A DNA stretch of 64,000 nucleotides, from positions 301,297 through 365,296 of the forward strand of contig NZ_FNGF01000001.1 of the NCBI RefSeq assembly GCF_900102815.1, given 5' to 3'. This document shows positions 24,775 to 34,465 of this stretch, piece by piece; within the stretch, counting starts at the first letter, position 1, and every line of letters starts with the position of its first letter. The position numbers and the translations under genes are program-made. Source of the DNA: Glycomyces sambucus. GTDB lineage: Bacteria > Actinomycetota > Actinomycetes > Mycobacteriales > Micromonosporaceae. Under the pieces are notes generated by a model, which was not told the DNA's origin, did not search any database, and saw only the letters and a list, made by a program, of their open reading frames with translations.

Positions 24775-25562
24775 CAGGCGATCTCGGCGAGCAGCGCCCG
24801 GTGGAGGTCGGGGTTGCACGCGAGGATCGAGGTGGCGCTGGTGTCGTAGTCGACGCCGTCGATGTCGGTGACCAGGGCCCCGGCCTCGCGGGCGATGACC
24901 ACGCCGGCGGCGACGTCCCACGGGTTGATGTAGGAGTGGTAGGCGGCGTCCACGCGCCCCGCGGCCGTCCAGCACATGTCCAGGGCGGCCGTGCCGAGCA
25001 TCCGCACCCGCTGGATCTTCGGAACGAGGCGGCGCAGCAGCTCCAGGCGCTGGGCGTTGCGCCGGTCGGACTCGGGGGTGACGCCGAAGTCCCCGAACGC
25101 CACCACCGCGTCGTTCAATGCGGCGGGCCCGCGCAGCGCGAGCGGGTGCTTGTTCAGGGCCGCGCCGTGGCCGAGGGCCGCGGTGAAGCGCTCCTCGCCG
25201 ACCGGGGCCTCCACGACGCCGACCACGGGCATCCCGTTGCGGGTCAAGGCGAGCGAGACGGCGTACAGGGGCGAGCCGTGGGCGAAGTTGACGGTGCCGT
25301 CGATCGGGTCGAGCACCCACTCGTAGTGGGACTCGGTGTTCCCGGTGCGGCCGCGCTCCTCCCCCAGCAGCGGGATCTCGGGGGTCTCGGCGGCGAGGAA
25401 TCCGCGCACCGCGTCCTCGACCGCGTAGTCGAGGTCCGTGGCGTAGTCCCGGTCGCCCTTGCCGCTGATGGAGCGTTCGCCTCCGAGGCCGGTCCGGATG
25501 ACCTCGGCGGCGGTCGCGACCGCCTGCTCGGCCGTGCCCAGGAAGTCCAGCAGCTCGCTCAT
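24774..25562 (-). CDS. Inositol monophosphatase family protein
   Basis: A 262-residue Mg-dependent phosphatase. The metal site is complete: GEE at residues 67-69, DPIDGT with Asp85 and Asp88, and NPWDVAAG near the C-terminus. The family includes inositol-1-phosphatase, histidinol phosphatase and fructose-1,6-bisphosphatase types, which cannot be separated here. The start at 25562 has GAGGA upstream. Its stop overlaps the APH-type kinase start by one base. Confidence 0.88.
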   Translation of the reverse strand: MSELLDFLGTAEQAVATAAEVIRTGLGGERSISGKGDRDYATDLDYAVEDAVRGFLAAETPEIPLLGEERGRTGNTESHYEWVLDPIDGTVNFAHGSPLYAVSLALTRNGMPVVGVVEAPVGEERFTAALGHGAALNKHPLALRGPAALNDAVVAFGDFGVTPESDRRNAQRLELLRRLVPKIQRVRMLGTAALDMCWTAAGRVDAAYHSYINPWDVAAGVVIAREAGALVTDIDGVDYDTSATSILACNPDLHRALLAEIA

Positions 25563-25717
25563 TATTCGATTCCTCGATTCGTCCAACCCACCCGACGTGC
25601 CACATCCTAGACGTGCAAGACCAAGCGGCACTTGGACTCCCAGTGCGATTTATCCGACAATCGCGGCGAATCACGGGCCGATGCGCCCGCAAAGCGGTGT
25701 GCACCGGCCCAAACCGC

Positions 25718-25966
25718 TCAGACGACGGGAAGCCACACGCGCATCGCGGCGGGCCCCCGCGTGGCGCGGAGCCGGAACGGGACCAGCGGGACCGCCGCGG
25801 GCTTGCCCTCCTCTTCGAGGTGCGCGGGCCCGTAGGCCCAGGCGTCGCCGCGGTCGCGGACCTGGGCGGCGACATGGACGCGGCCGTCGCGGAGCACCGG
25901 CGGGACGGCACGGCCGGGGCGTGCGGACCGTCCAGTGCCGGGTGGTCGTGCGCGGCTCCACCGCAC
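25718..25966 (-). pseudogene. Possible GH127 (DUF1680) C-terminal remnant
   Basis: An open 82-codon stretch whose last part (VPLVPFRLRA then TRGPAAMRVWLP) looks like the C-terminal end of GH127 beta-L-arabinofuranosidases, which normally exceed 600 residues. Upstream, on the minus strand, is the promoter and start of ltrA, so the rest of such a gene is missing. A GTG at 25966 with TACGCT 4 bases upstream could start a short product, but decay of a larger gene fits better. The remainder of the 458-base gap (25563-25717 and 25967-26020) holds promoter-like sequence only. Confidence 0.35.
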
Positions 25967-26020
25967 CCCAAGCGTAGGTTCGCGCCCGGCGCCGGGCCGC
26001 GGGGAGTAACTTCTGCGGAC

Positions 26021-27142
26021 GTGACCGAACAGATGACCTCCGACCGCCACGCGACCTGGCTCGAACTGTTCTTCGACCTCGTCGTCGTCGCGGCCGTCGC
26101 CCAGCTGACGCACCTGCTGGTCCATCCCGACGGGTTGCGGATCGCGGCGTTCTTCGTGCTGTACACCGCGATCTGGCTGGTCTGGACCTCGTTCACCGTG
26201 TACGCGAACGTCGCCTCCGAGCGGACCCGCACCCGCACGATGCTGCTGGGCATGATCGGCCTCGCGGCCATGGCCGCCGCCGTCCCCGAGGCGACCGGCG
26301 CGCATTCGGCGGTGTTCGCCGCGGCCTACCTGTACACCAGCGGCGTCGCCTCGCAGGGGCTCACGCGCTCGGGCCGGCTGGTCATGAGCTGGTCTGCGGC
26401 GCAGCGGAACGCGGGGCTGCTGCCGTGGGTCGTGGCGTTCTGGGTCGACGACCCGCGGTGGAAGCTCGCGCTGTGGGCGCTGGGCGTGGCGATGACGCTC
26501 GCCTCGGCCATGGCGGCCCCCGCCGACCCGGCCCGGATGGAGGAGTTCCAGGAGCGGTTCCGCGAGCGCGCCGAACGCAGCCGCAGGCCGATGCCCGCCT
26601 TCGAGATGCGCGACGTCCAGGGCTCGCACCTGGGCGAGCGGCTGGGCCTGTTCGTCATGATCGTCCTCGGCGAGGCCGTCCTCCAGCTCGTCACCGCGAT
26701 CGGCGAGGTGGAGTGGGGCTGGAGCCAGGTCGGCATCGGCCTCGCCGGATTCGGGCTCCTCATCGGACTGTGGTGGCTGAACTTCCGGTTCGGCTTCGAC
26801 GAGGAGAACCAGACCCCGCCGCGGTTCCTACTCCCCGCGCACCTGGTCGTGGCCGTCTCGATCACCCTCATCGCGTTCGGCCTCGGCACCGCCGCCGAGC
26901 ACGCCACCGACCCGCTCCCCGACCTCCACCGCTGGCTCCTGTGCGCCGCCCTGGCCCTGTGCCTGGGACTCTGCGCCCTCGCTAACCGCGCCTGGCGGGC
27001 CTTCGCGATCCTCGCCGTCCCACTCGGCCTAGCGGCCTTCGGCTCCTACCTCTCGGCGGTCCTCACGGTCGTGGCCCTCGCCGCCGCCGTGGCCGCCTTC
27101 GTCACCTACTTCAACCGCCGCCCGGCGCCGCACAGCGCCTAG
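26021..27142 (+). CDS. ltrA: Low temperature requirement protein A (LtrA) family
   Basis: A 373-residue integral membrane protein with about ten helices. The LtrA hallmarks TWLELFFDLVVVAAVAQLT near the start, ERLGLFVMIVLGEAVLQL in the middle and a late helical hairpin are present. The family was named for growth of Listeria at low temperature, and its biochemical role is unknown. GTG 26021 is chosen because TAACTT at 26007-26012 lies 8 bases upstream; ATG 26033 is the alternative. Its stop overlaps the convergent gene at CTAG. Confidence 0.88.
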   Translation: MTEQMTSDRHATWLELFFDLVVVAAVAQLTHLLVHPDGLRIAAFFVLYTAIWLVWTSFTVYANVASERTRTRTMLLGMIGLAAMAAAVPEATGAHSAVFAAAYLYTSGVASQGLTRSGRLVMSWSAAQRNAGLLPWVVAFWVDDPRWKLALWALGVAMTLASAMAAPADPARMEEFQERFRERAERSRRPMPAFEMRDVQGSHLGERLGLFVMIVLGEAVLQLVTAIGEVEWGWSQVGIGLAGFGLLIGLWWLNFRFGFDEENQTPPRFLLPAHLVVAVSITLIAFGLGTAAEHATDPLPDLHRWLLCAALALCLGLCALANRAWRAFAILAVPLGLAAFGSYLSAVLTVVALAAAVAAFVTYFNRRPAPHSA

Positions 27143-27585
27143 GGCTCCTGCTCGGCCCACGCCTCCAGCAGGGCCTCGGCCTGGTCGAGGACGCCGTCGA
27201 ACCCGGCCTGGAGCTCGGGGTCGTCGGCGACGATCTTGCGGATGAGCGGGTAGCGCAGGACGGTCTGGTCCTCGACGGGGATCTCGTCGAGCAGGTGGTC
27301 CTCGCCGGCGAAGCCGCGCAGGACGACCTCCACGGCCAGGGGCTTGGGGGGCGGGTCGGCGTCGCGGAAGTCCTCGCGCATCTCGTTGGCGAACGCGCGG
27401 AACGCCTCGTGGGTGGCGTCCTCGGCGAACCGGTGCTCGATGCAGACGCTCATGACGGCGATGGCGAACGCGAACAGCCGCTCGTGCGCGGCCTCGTCCA
27501 GGTCGTCGTGGATCCGGCGGGCGGTCGCGCCGTCGCCGAACGCGACGGCGCGGATGGCGTCGCGGAAGATGGCGGGTTCGTTCAT
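27139..27585 (-). CDS. Hypothetical protein, last gene of helical-protein operon
   Basis: A 148-residue soluble, acidic, mainly helical protein with no motif I recognise. Two blocks stand out: RLFAFAIAVMSVCIEHRF in the first half and a C-terminal acidic helix ending in EAWAEQEP. The ATG at 27585 overlaps the upstream stop by 4 bases. It is the third gene of a likely operon starting at 28520. If the operon is an effector system, this gene stands where an immunity protein often lies, but that is speculation. Confidence 0.6.
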   Translation of the reverse strand: MNEPAIFRDAIRAVAFGDGATARRIHDDLDEAAHERLFAFAIAVMSVCIEHRFAEDATHEAFRAFANEMREDFRDADPPPKPLAVEVVLRGFAGEDHLLDEIPVEDQTVLRYPLIRKIVADDPELQAGFDGVLDQAEALLEAWAEQEP

Positions 27586-28259
27586 GTGGCCCTCCGTTTC
27601 CAGTGTCGTGTGACCCGGGCTACCCCGTCAAGGGCGGCCACCGACAGGATCGCGACCGCGGCGACGGCCTCCCCGGTGGTCGGCGGCGTGTCGTCGCCGT
27701 GTCGTTCGAGGCCCATGGCGAGGCTCGTGTTCGCCGTGTCCTTGAACTGGGCGTGCACGTCGGCACCGCCGCGGATGAGCTTGCGGGTCACCTGTTGGAG
27801 CTTCGGGAGCCCGTCGTCGCCGCTCGTGTCGAGCTCGGCGGGCGGGGCGGCGGGCATGCCCAGCCGCTCGCGGAGCCGGGCGACGCGGGGCCGGTACTCC
27901 AGGGCGACCAGCAGCGACACCTCCACGTCCTGGTGCCGCCCGAGCAGGACCCGGCCGCCGTCTGGGTGCGTCCGGAGCACGAGACCGCCTGCGGCGCTGT
28001 AGGACCCGGTCATGGCGCCCTTGATGACGAGCAGTGCGTCCTCGAGGTGCCCGACGGTGAGCCAGCGCGAGTTCTGCGCCGCGCCGAGGAGGTCGGCGAC
28101 GGCGGCGAGCCGCCCGGTGGCCCGCTCGGCGCCGACGCCGGCGACCGCGGCGCGGAGGTCCCGGGCGAGGTCGCGGCTGCCGAGGAGGACCGACTCCAGC
28201 GACTCGGCCTCGCGCTTGTCCGCGGCGATGCGGTCGGCGAGTTCGGAGAGGCGGCTCAT
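27582..28259 (-). CDS. Hypothetical protein with helical N-terminal domain shared with its neighbour
   Basis: A 225-residue protein. Residues 1-80 align without gaps to the 85-residue protein encoded just upstream (same LxxLxxxIxAxK start, a GAE turn near residue 43 and an LExA stretch near residue 72), so the two are paralogues. Residues about 85-225 are an extra domain with a beta-like segment (GLVLRTHPDGGRVLLGRHQD) and a hydrophobic helix (GEAVAAVAILSVAALDGVA) before a basic tail. I recognise no family. Confidence 0.6.
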   Translation of the reverse strand: MSRLSELADRIAADKREAESLESVLLGSRDLARDLRAAVAGVGAERATGRLAAVADLLGAAQNSRWLTVGHLEDALLVIKGAMTGSYSAAGGLVLRTHPDGGRVLLGRHQDVEVSLLVALEYRPRVARLRERLGMPAAPPAELDTSGDDGLPKLQQVTRKLIRGGADVHAQFKDTANTSLAMGLERHGDDTPPTTGEAVAAVAILSVAALDGVARVTRHWKRRAT

Positions 28260-28262
28260 CCG

Positions 28263-28520
28263 CTACGCCTGCTTCGCCGCCACGGCCGCGTTGACGGCCT
28301 CTTCGAGCTGGAGGGCGGTGGCCCGGTTCTGGGACGCGGACTGCTCCAGGCGGTCCTTGACGGACATGACCGCGTTGGCGACGCCTTCGGCGCCGAGCGC
28401 GGTCACCGCCCCCAGTAAGTCCTCGGCCCGCTGCCGCGTGTCCTCGATGCGGGCGGTGAGGTCGTCGGTGGCGTCCTTGTTGGCGGTGATGCTGGCGATG
28501 AGGTCGTCGAGGGAGGCCAT
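28263..28520 (-). CDS. Small helical (WXG-like size) protein
   Basis: An 85-residue, nearly all-helical protein with two predicted helices split by a Gly-containing turn (ALGAEG) near residue 43, a shape like WXG100 secretion partners but without a WxG motif. GGAG lies 7 bases before ATG 28520. It is the first gene of an operon, followed 3 bases later by a longer paralogue. The family may correspond to short coiled-coil DUF proteins of actinobacteria, but I cannot name it with confidence. Confidence 0.6.
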   Translation of the reverse strand: MASLDDLIASITANKDATDDLTARIEDTRQRAEDLLGAVTALGAEGVANAVMSVKDRLEQSASQNRATALQLEEAVNAAVAAKQA

Positions 28521-28799
28521 GCGCGTACTCCATGGAACGGGGTGGTGCCGGGGGTGGTCCCGGTCGGTCCAGTTTGGCATATTCGGGCGGTGATCAGGGT
28601 TTTCACCCGCAAATGCCGTGAACGGTGGGCCGCCGGTACTAGAAAGTGGCTCCAGTTGGGAGAGTGACGCCGGGGCGTCGAGCGGGGTTTGCCCCTCGTT
28701 TGGCGATTATTTTCATATTGGGGTCTATGCATGTAACTCGTTTTCATGGGATCTTGGACGCGACCGTGCACCGAACTCCCCCGGAGGCCAGGACCCATC
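28521..28799. promoter_or_regulatory. Divergent AT-rich promoter region
   Basis: This 279-base gap between the helical-protein operon and the large secreted gene is much richer in A and T than its surroundings, especially 28690-28760. It holds a GGGT-TTTC-ACCC mini-hairpin near 28599 and a TAACTC hexamer 6 bases before an ATG at 28746. I could not fix one promoter on either strand. Confidence 0.4.
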
Positions 28800-31700
28800 G
28801 TGCGAACGACCCCGTGGATCGCCGCCGCCGCACTCGCGGCCGCGCTCGCGATCGCTCCGCCTGCGAATGCCCAGGAGGACGCCCCCGCCGCCGTGCCCGT
28901 CGCCGCGGACTCGGCGGTGATCGCCCCCGGCATCACCCTCGACTCCTTCGACCGCTGGGAGGACCAGGGCTGGATCCGCGGCGACGCGGCCACCGTGGAC
29001 CTCGCCGCGGGCGCGAGCCCCCGGTACCTCTCCCCCGGGACCGTCGCCGCCTCCGAACCCGTGCGCGGGCAGCTCGAATCCCTCCGCGACACCGGAGATG
29101 ACGCGGTGCTCGCGTTCAACGCGGACTTCTTCGACATCAACGACACCGGCGGCGCCGAGGGCGCCGCGATCTCGGGCGGCGAGCTCGTCAAGTCCGCGGC
29201 CACCGGGTCGTCCAACGCGATCGCGTTCGACGCCGACGGGCGCGCCTCGATCGAGTCGATCGGGTTCGACGGCACCGCGACCACTCCCTCGGGGGCCCTG
29301 GACCTCCACGGCCTCAACACGACCGCGCTCCCCGCGGGCGGGATCGGCGTGTACGACGCGAACTGGGGCACCGCGAGCCGCGCCCGCGTCGCCGACGGCG
29401 CCCCGGCCACCGAGGTCACGGTCGCCGACGGCGTCGTCACCGCCGTGACCGATGCGCCCCAAGGGGGTCCGATCGCCGAGGGCACCGTGAGCCTCGTCGG
29501 CCGCGACGCCGGCGGGCAGGCCCTCGCCGCCCTCGCCGTCGGCGACCGGGTCGCCCTCGAGTACGGCGCCGTCACCGGCGGCGACATGCCCGAGACCGCC
29601 GTCTCGGGGCGCCAGATCCTCCTCGCCGACGGCGCGGTCGTCGACCAGACCGACCAGTCCCGCCACCCGCGCACCGCCGTCGGCGTCGCCGAGGACGGCC
29701 GCACCCTGTACGTGCTCACCGTGGACGGCCGCCAGGCCGCCAGCGGCGGGTACACCCTCGAAGAGACCGCCGAGCAGCTCCTCGCCATGGGCGCCCACAC
29801 CGCCCTCAACCTCGACGGCGGCGGCTCCTCCACCCTCATCGCCCGCGCCCCCGGCACCGACGACCTCGTCACCGTCAACGCCCCCTCGGACGGCGCCGAG
29901 CGCGCGGTCGGCAACGCCCTCGCGTTCACCGTCCCCGCCGGCGACGGCGACCCCGCGGGGTTCGCGATCGCGCCCCGGGCCCCCTTCTCCCCCGGCGCGA
30001 TCGAAGGCGCCGACTACGACCGCGTCTTCCCCGGCCTCACCCGGCCGCTCGCGGTCGCCGCCTACGACGACGCGTACGGGCCCGCCGACGCCGACCCGCG
30101 CTGGAAGACCTCCCCGAGCCGCCTCGGCCGGGTCGACGGCGACGGCGTCTTCCACGCCGGCGACCGCTCCGGCACCGTCGAGGTGACGGCCAAGGACGGC
30201 AGTGCCAAGGGCACCACCGAGCTCACCGTCCTCGGCGAACTCGCCGCCCTCGAACCCACCCAGCGGCTCCTCTCGCTCCCCGAGGCCGGGGCCGCGGCCG
30301 CGTTCCGCCTCGTCGGCGCCGACGCCGCCGGGTTCACCGCCCCGATCGACCCCGCCGACGCGACCCTTGAGTACGACGAGGACCTGCTCACCGTCACCGG
30401 CGACGGCCTCGGCGGCTTCACCGTCACCGCGAAGGCCGGCGGCTCCGGCACCGTCGAACTCACCGCGGGTGGGATCACCACCGCGCTCGCCGTGACCGTC
30501 GGCCTCGAAGCGGCCACCGTCGCCGACTTCGCGGACGCCGCGCAGTGGGTCTTCTCCACCGCCCGCGCCACCGGCTCGATGGCGCCCGCCCCCGGCCACG
30601 ACGGCAGCGCCGGGCTCCAGATGACCTACGACTTCGCGCAGTCCACCGCCACCCGCGCCGCCTACGCCCGCACCCCCGCCAACATCCCCGTCGCCGGCCA
30701 GCCGCAGCGCTTCAGCCTGTGGGTCGACGCCGAGGGCGACGGCGAATGGCCCTCGCTGCAGCTCAAGGACGCCAACGGCACCGACGTGGTCCTGCGCGGC
30801 GCCTACCTCACCGCGCCCGGCTGGCAGCAGGTCGAGTTCGACGTCCCCGCAGGGGTCGCCTACCCCGTCTCGGTCAACCGCTTCTACGTCGCCGAGACCC
30901 GCGCCACCGCCCAGTACCAGGGCTCGGTGACCATCAGCGACCTGACCGCCTACACCGCGCCCGACGTCGCGATCCCCACCGCCGCGGCGACTGCCGACCC
31001 CATGGTCGCCGGGGACCTCGACGGCGCCGACTGGACCTTCGCCGTCATGTCCGACGCCCAGTTCACCGCCGAGAACCCCGACAGCGCCATCGTCGCCTCC
31101 GCCCGCCGCACCCTGCGCGAGATCGCCGCCTCCGACGCCGACCTCCTCATCGTCAACGGCGACCTCGTGGACGAGTGCGAGGCCGACGACCTCGCCCTGG
31201 CCGAACGGGTCCTGGACGAGGAGATCGGCGACGCCCTCGACTGGGTGTACGTCCCCGGCAACCACGAGGCCATGGGCTGCACCGTGGACGAGTGGTCCGC
31301 GGTCTTCGGCCCCGCGCAGCAGGTCTTCGACCGCAATGGCACCCGCTTCATCACCCTCGACACCTCCGGCCTCACGATCGGCAAGGGCGGCTGGGATCAG
31401 ATCCTCATGCTCCGCAACGCACTCGACGAGGCCGCCGCCGACCCGGACGTCGACAGTGTCGCCGTCGTCGCCCACGTCCCGCCCAACGACAAGAGCCCCC
31501 AGGCCGCCAGCCAGCTCGGCGACCGCCTCGAAGCCGAAGTGGTCGAGGAATGGCTCACCGGCTTCGAGACCGGCAGCGGCAAGGAGGCCGTCTACATCGG
31601 CGCCCACGCGGGCTACTTCGACGCCGACCGCGTCGACGGCGTCTCGTACTGGGTCAACGGCAACTCCGGGAAGGCCCCCTCCACCACCCCCGAGGACGGC

Positions 31701-32072
31701 GGCTTCATCGGCTGGACCGAGTTCGGGATCGGCGCCACCGGCGAGGAATGGCTCGCCGCGCAGGTCCGGCCCCAGATCGACGCGCTCACCGTGGACGCCC
31801 CCGACCTCCGCCCCGGAGGCACAGTCACCGTGAGTGCCGAACTGACGCAGGGGAACACGGCGATCCCCGTCGTCTACCCCATGGGCGTCGCGTGGAGCGG
31901 CACCGACGTCCACATCGGCGAGCGGGCCCCCGGGCTCCTCGACTGGCTCCGCTACGACGCCTGGTTCAACCCCGCCACCGGCGAGCTCTGCGCCTGGCGC
32001 ACCGGCACCGTGACCCTGACCGCCCACGTCAACGGCACCGCGGCCACCGACACGGCGACGATCCGCCGCTAG
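28800..32072 (+). CDS. Secreted phosphodiester glycosidase fused to metallophosphoesterase
   Basis: A 1090-residue exported protein. A Sec signal (RTTPWIAAAALAAALAI, cut near ANA-QE) is followed by a NAGPA-type phosphodiester-glycosidase domain (about 70-380) with N107-ADFFD and N337-LDGGGSS. Ig-like segments (380-550) and a galactose-binding-like module (550-725) lead to a calcineurin-like phosphoesterase: SDA with Asp752, NGDLVD at 786, GNHE at 820-823, His892 and His936. A beta-sandwich tail follows. GTG 28800 is preferred (AGGA 6 bases upstream), since ATG 28746 would put 18 residues before the signal. Both domains cut phosphodiesters or phosphomonoesters, so a glycosyl-phosphate cell-wall polymer is a reasonable substrate. 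Confidence 0.8.
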   Translation: MRTTPWIAAAALAAALAIAPPANAQEDAPAAVPVAADSAVIAPGITLDSFDRWEDQGWIRGDAATVDLAAGASPRYLSPGTVAASEPVRGQLESLRDTGDDAVLAFNADFFDINDTGGAEGAAISGGELVKSAATGSSNAIAFDADGRASIESIGFDGTATTPSGALDLHGLNTTALPAGGIGVYDANWGTASRARVADGAPATEVTVADGVVTAVTDAPQGGPIAEGTVSLVGRDAGGQALAALAVGDRVALEYGAVTGGDMPETAVSGRQILLADGAVVDQTDQSRHPRTAVGVAEDGRTLYVLTVDGRQAASGGYTLEETAEQLLAMGAHTALNLDGGGSSTLIARAPGTDDLVTVNAPSDGAERAVGNALAFTVPAGDGDPAGFAIAPRAPFSPGAIEGADYDRVFPGLTRPLAVAAYDDAYGPADADPRWKTSPSRLGRVDGDGVFHAGDRSGTVEVTAKDGSAKGTTELTVLGELAALEPTQRLLSLPEAGAAAAFRLVGADAAGFTAPIDPADATLEYDEDLLTVTGDGLGGFTVTAKAGGSGTVELTAGGITTALAVTVGLEAATVADFADAAQWVFSTARATGSMAPAPGHDGSAGLQMTYDFAQSTATRAAYARTPANIPVAGQPQRFSLWVDAEGDGEWPSLQLKDANGTDVVLRGAYLTAPGWQQVEFDVPAGVAYPVSVNRFYVAETRATAQYQGSVTISDLTAYTAPDVAIPTAAATADPMVAGDLDGADWTFAVMSDAQFTAENPDSAIVASARRTLREIAASDADLLIVNGDLVDECEADDLALAERVLDEEIGDALDWVYVPGNHEAMGCTVDEWSAVFGPAQQVFDRNGTRFITLDTSGLTIGKGGWDQILMLRNALDEAAADPDVDSVAVVAHVPPNDKSPQAASQLGDRLEAEVVEEWLTGFETGSGKEAVYIGAHAGYFDADRVDGVSYWVNGNSGKAPSTTPEDGGFIGWTEFGIGATGEEWLAAQVRPQIDALTVDAPDLRPGGTVTVSAELTQGNTAIPVVYPMGVAWSGTDVHIGERAPGLLDWLRYDAWFNPATGELCAWRTGTVTLTAHVNGTAATDTATIRR

Positions 32073-32081
32073 CGCCGCTCA

Positions 32082-32123
32082 GCGCCTCGGCGTAGCCGCG
32101 GATACGCGGCCGCGCCGAGGCGC
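32082..32123. terminator. Two-part hairpin, probable terminator
   Basis: Outer arms 32082-32092 and 32113-32123 are perfectly complementary (11 bases) and enclose a second stem (32095-32100 with 32105-32110, loop GATA). It lies 10 bases after the secreted phosphoesterase stop. Confidence 0.75.
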
Positions 32124-32153
32124 ACGGCTCACCGCCGCAAGCAGTGTGGACGC

Positions 32154-33701
<1,548 letters not shown>

Positions 33702-33739
33702 ACCGGGTCGACTAGCGGACCGTTCCCCTCGCCGAGTGC

Positions 33740-34321
33740 CTAGTCCCGTTCGGGCACATGGCAGTCGGCGAGGTGGTCGTCGACCATCCCGACCGCCTGC
33801 ATCATGGCATAAGCCGTGGTCGGGCCGACGAAACGGAAGCCGCGCTTCTTCAGCGCCTTCGACAGGGCCGTGGACTCGGGGGTGACGGCCGCGATGTCGG
33901 CGAGGCGCTTCGGGCGCTCACGCCGCTCGGGCGCGAAGGACCACACCAGGTCCGAGAGGCCGCCGTCGGACGCGAGTTCGGCGGCTGCCTTCGCGTTCGC
34001 GATGGTCGCCGCGATCTTCAGGCGGTTGCGCACGATCCCGGCGTCCTCCATGAGCCGCCGCGCGTCGGCGTCGGTGTACGCGGCGACCTTCGCGATGCGG
34101 AAGCCGTCGAAGGCCGCGCGGAAGGACTCGCGCTTGCGCAGGATGATGAGCCACGACAGGCCCGACTGGAACGCCTCCAGGGTCACCCGCTCGAACAGCT
34201 CGTCGTCCCCGCGCACCGGGCGGCCCCACTCGCTATCGTGGTAGTCCCGGTAGATCTCCGGGTCGACACCCCAGGGGCACCGCGCCAGGCCGTCCTCGGC
34301 CGACGTCACCGCGTCACTCAT
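33740..34321 (-). CDS. tag: DNA-3-methyladenine glycosylase I
   Basis: A 193-residue base-excision repair enzyme that removes 3-methyladenine. The zinc snap is intact: Cys15, His28, His183 and Cys187, with the same spacings as E. coli TAG (13 and 4). The core segments DYHDSEWG, ERVTLEAFQSGLSWLIIL and the helix-hairpin region KRGFRFVGPTTAYAMMQA are all present. GGAAGGGATG precedes the ATG at 34321. Length is normal. Confidence 0.95.
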   Translation of the reverse strand: MSDAVTSAEDGLARCPWGVDPEIYRDYHDSEWGRPVRGDDELFERVTLEAFQSGLSWLIILRKRESFRAAFDGFRIAKVAAYTDADARRLMEDAGIVRNRLKIAATIANAKAAAELASDGGLSDLVWSFAPERRERPKRLADIAAVTPESTALSKALKKRGFRFVGPTTAYAMMQAVGMVDDHLADCHVPERD

Positions 34322-34410
34322 CGCATCCCTTCCGACGGTCGCGAGCCTACGCGCCGGGTCCGACATCCCCGCCGCGCCGCTCTCGGCCCGGCCGTGGAAT
34401 GTCGGTGGCT

Positions 34411-34431
34411 TATTGCAAGATAGTTGCAATA
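34411..34431. promoter_or_regulatory. 21-base TTGCAA palindrome
   Basis: TATTGCAA-N5-TTGCAATA is a perfect 8+8 inverted repeat. It lies 35 bases upstream of the GNAT gene start and on the promoter side of the divergent tag gene, so it could control either. The repressor is not obvious among the neighbours. Confidence 0.6.
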
Positions 34432-34465
34432 GAGTGTGCGGTACCCCGCTTCGAAGGAGCCCCCC

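Noticed and set aside
25563..25717. A small gene upstream of the inositol monophosphatase
   Set aside because: Frames here are short and lack start signals; a TAGGAT-like hexamer fits a promoter for the monophosphatase instead.
28746..28799. ATG at 28746 as start of the secreted phosphoesterase
   Set aside because: It would put 18 Pro/Arg/Cys residues before the signal peptide; the GTG at 28800 starts right at it and has AGGA upstream.
28725..32027. A very long open frame opposite the large secreted phosphoesterase gene
   Set aside because: It is rich in Gly, Val, Asp and Arg, has no domain, signal or ribosome site, and arises because GC-rich codons leave few stops on the opposite strand.
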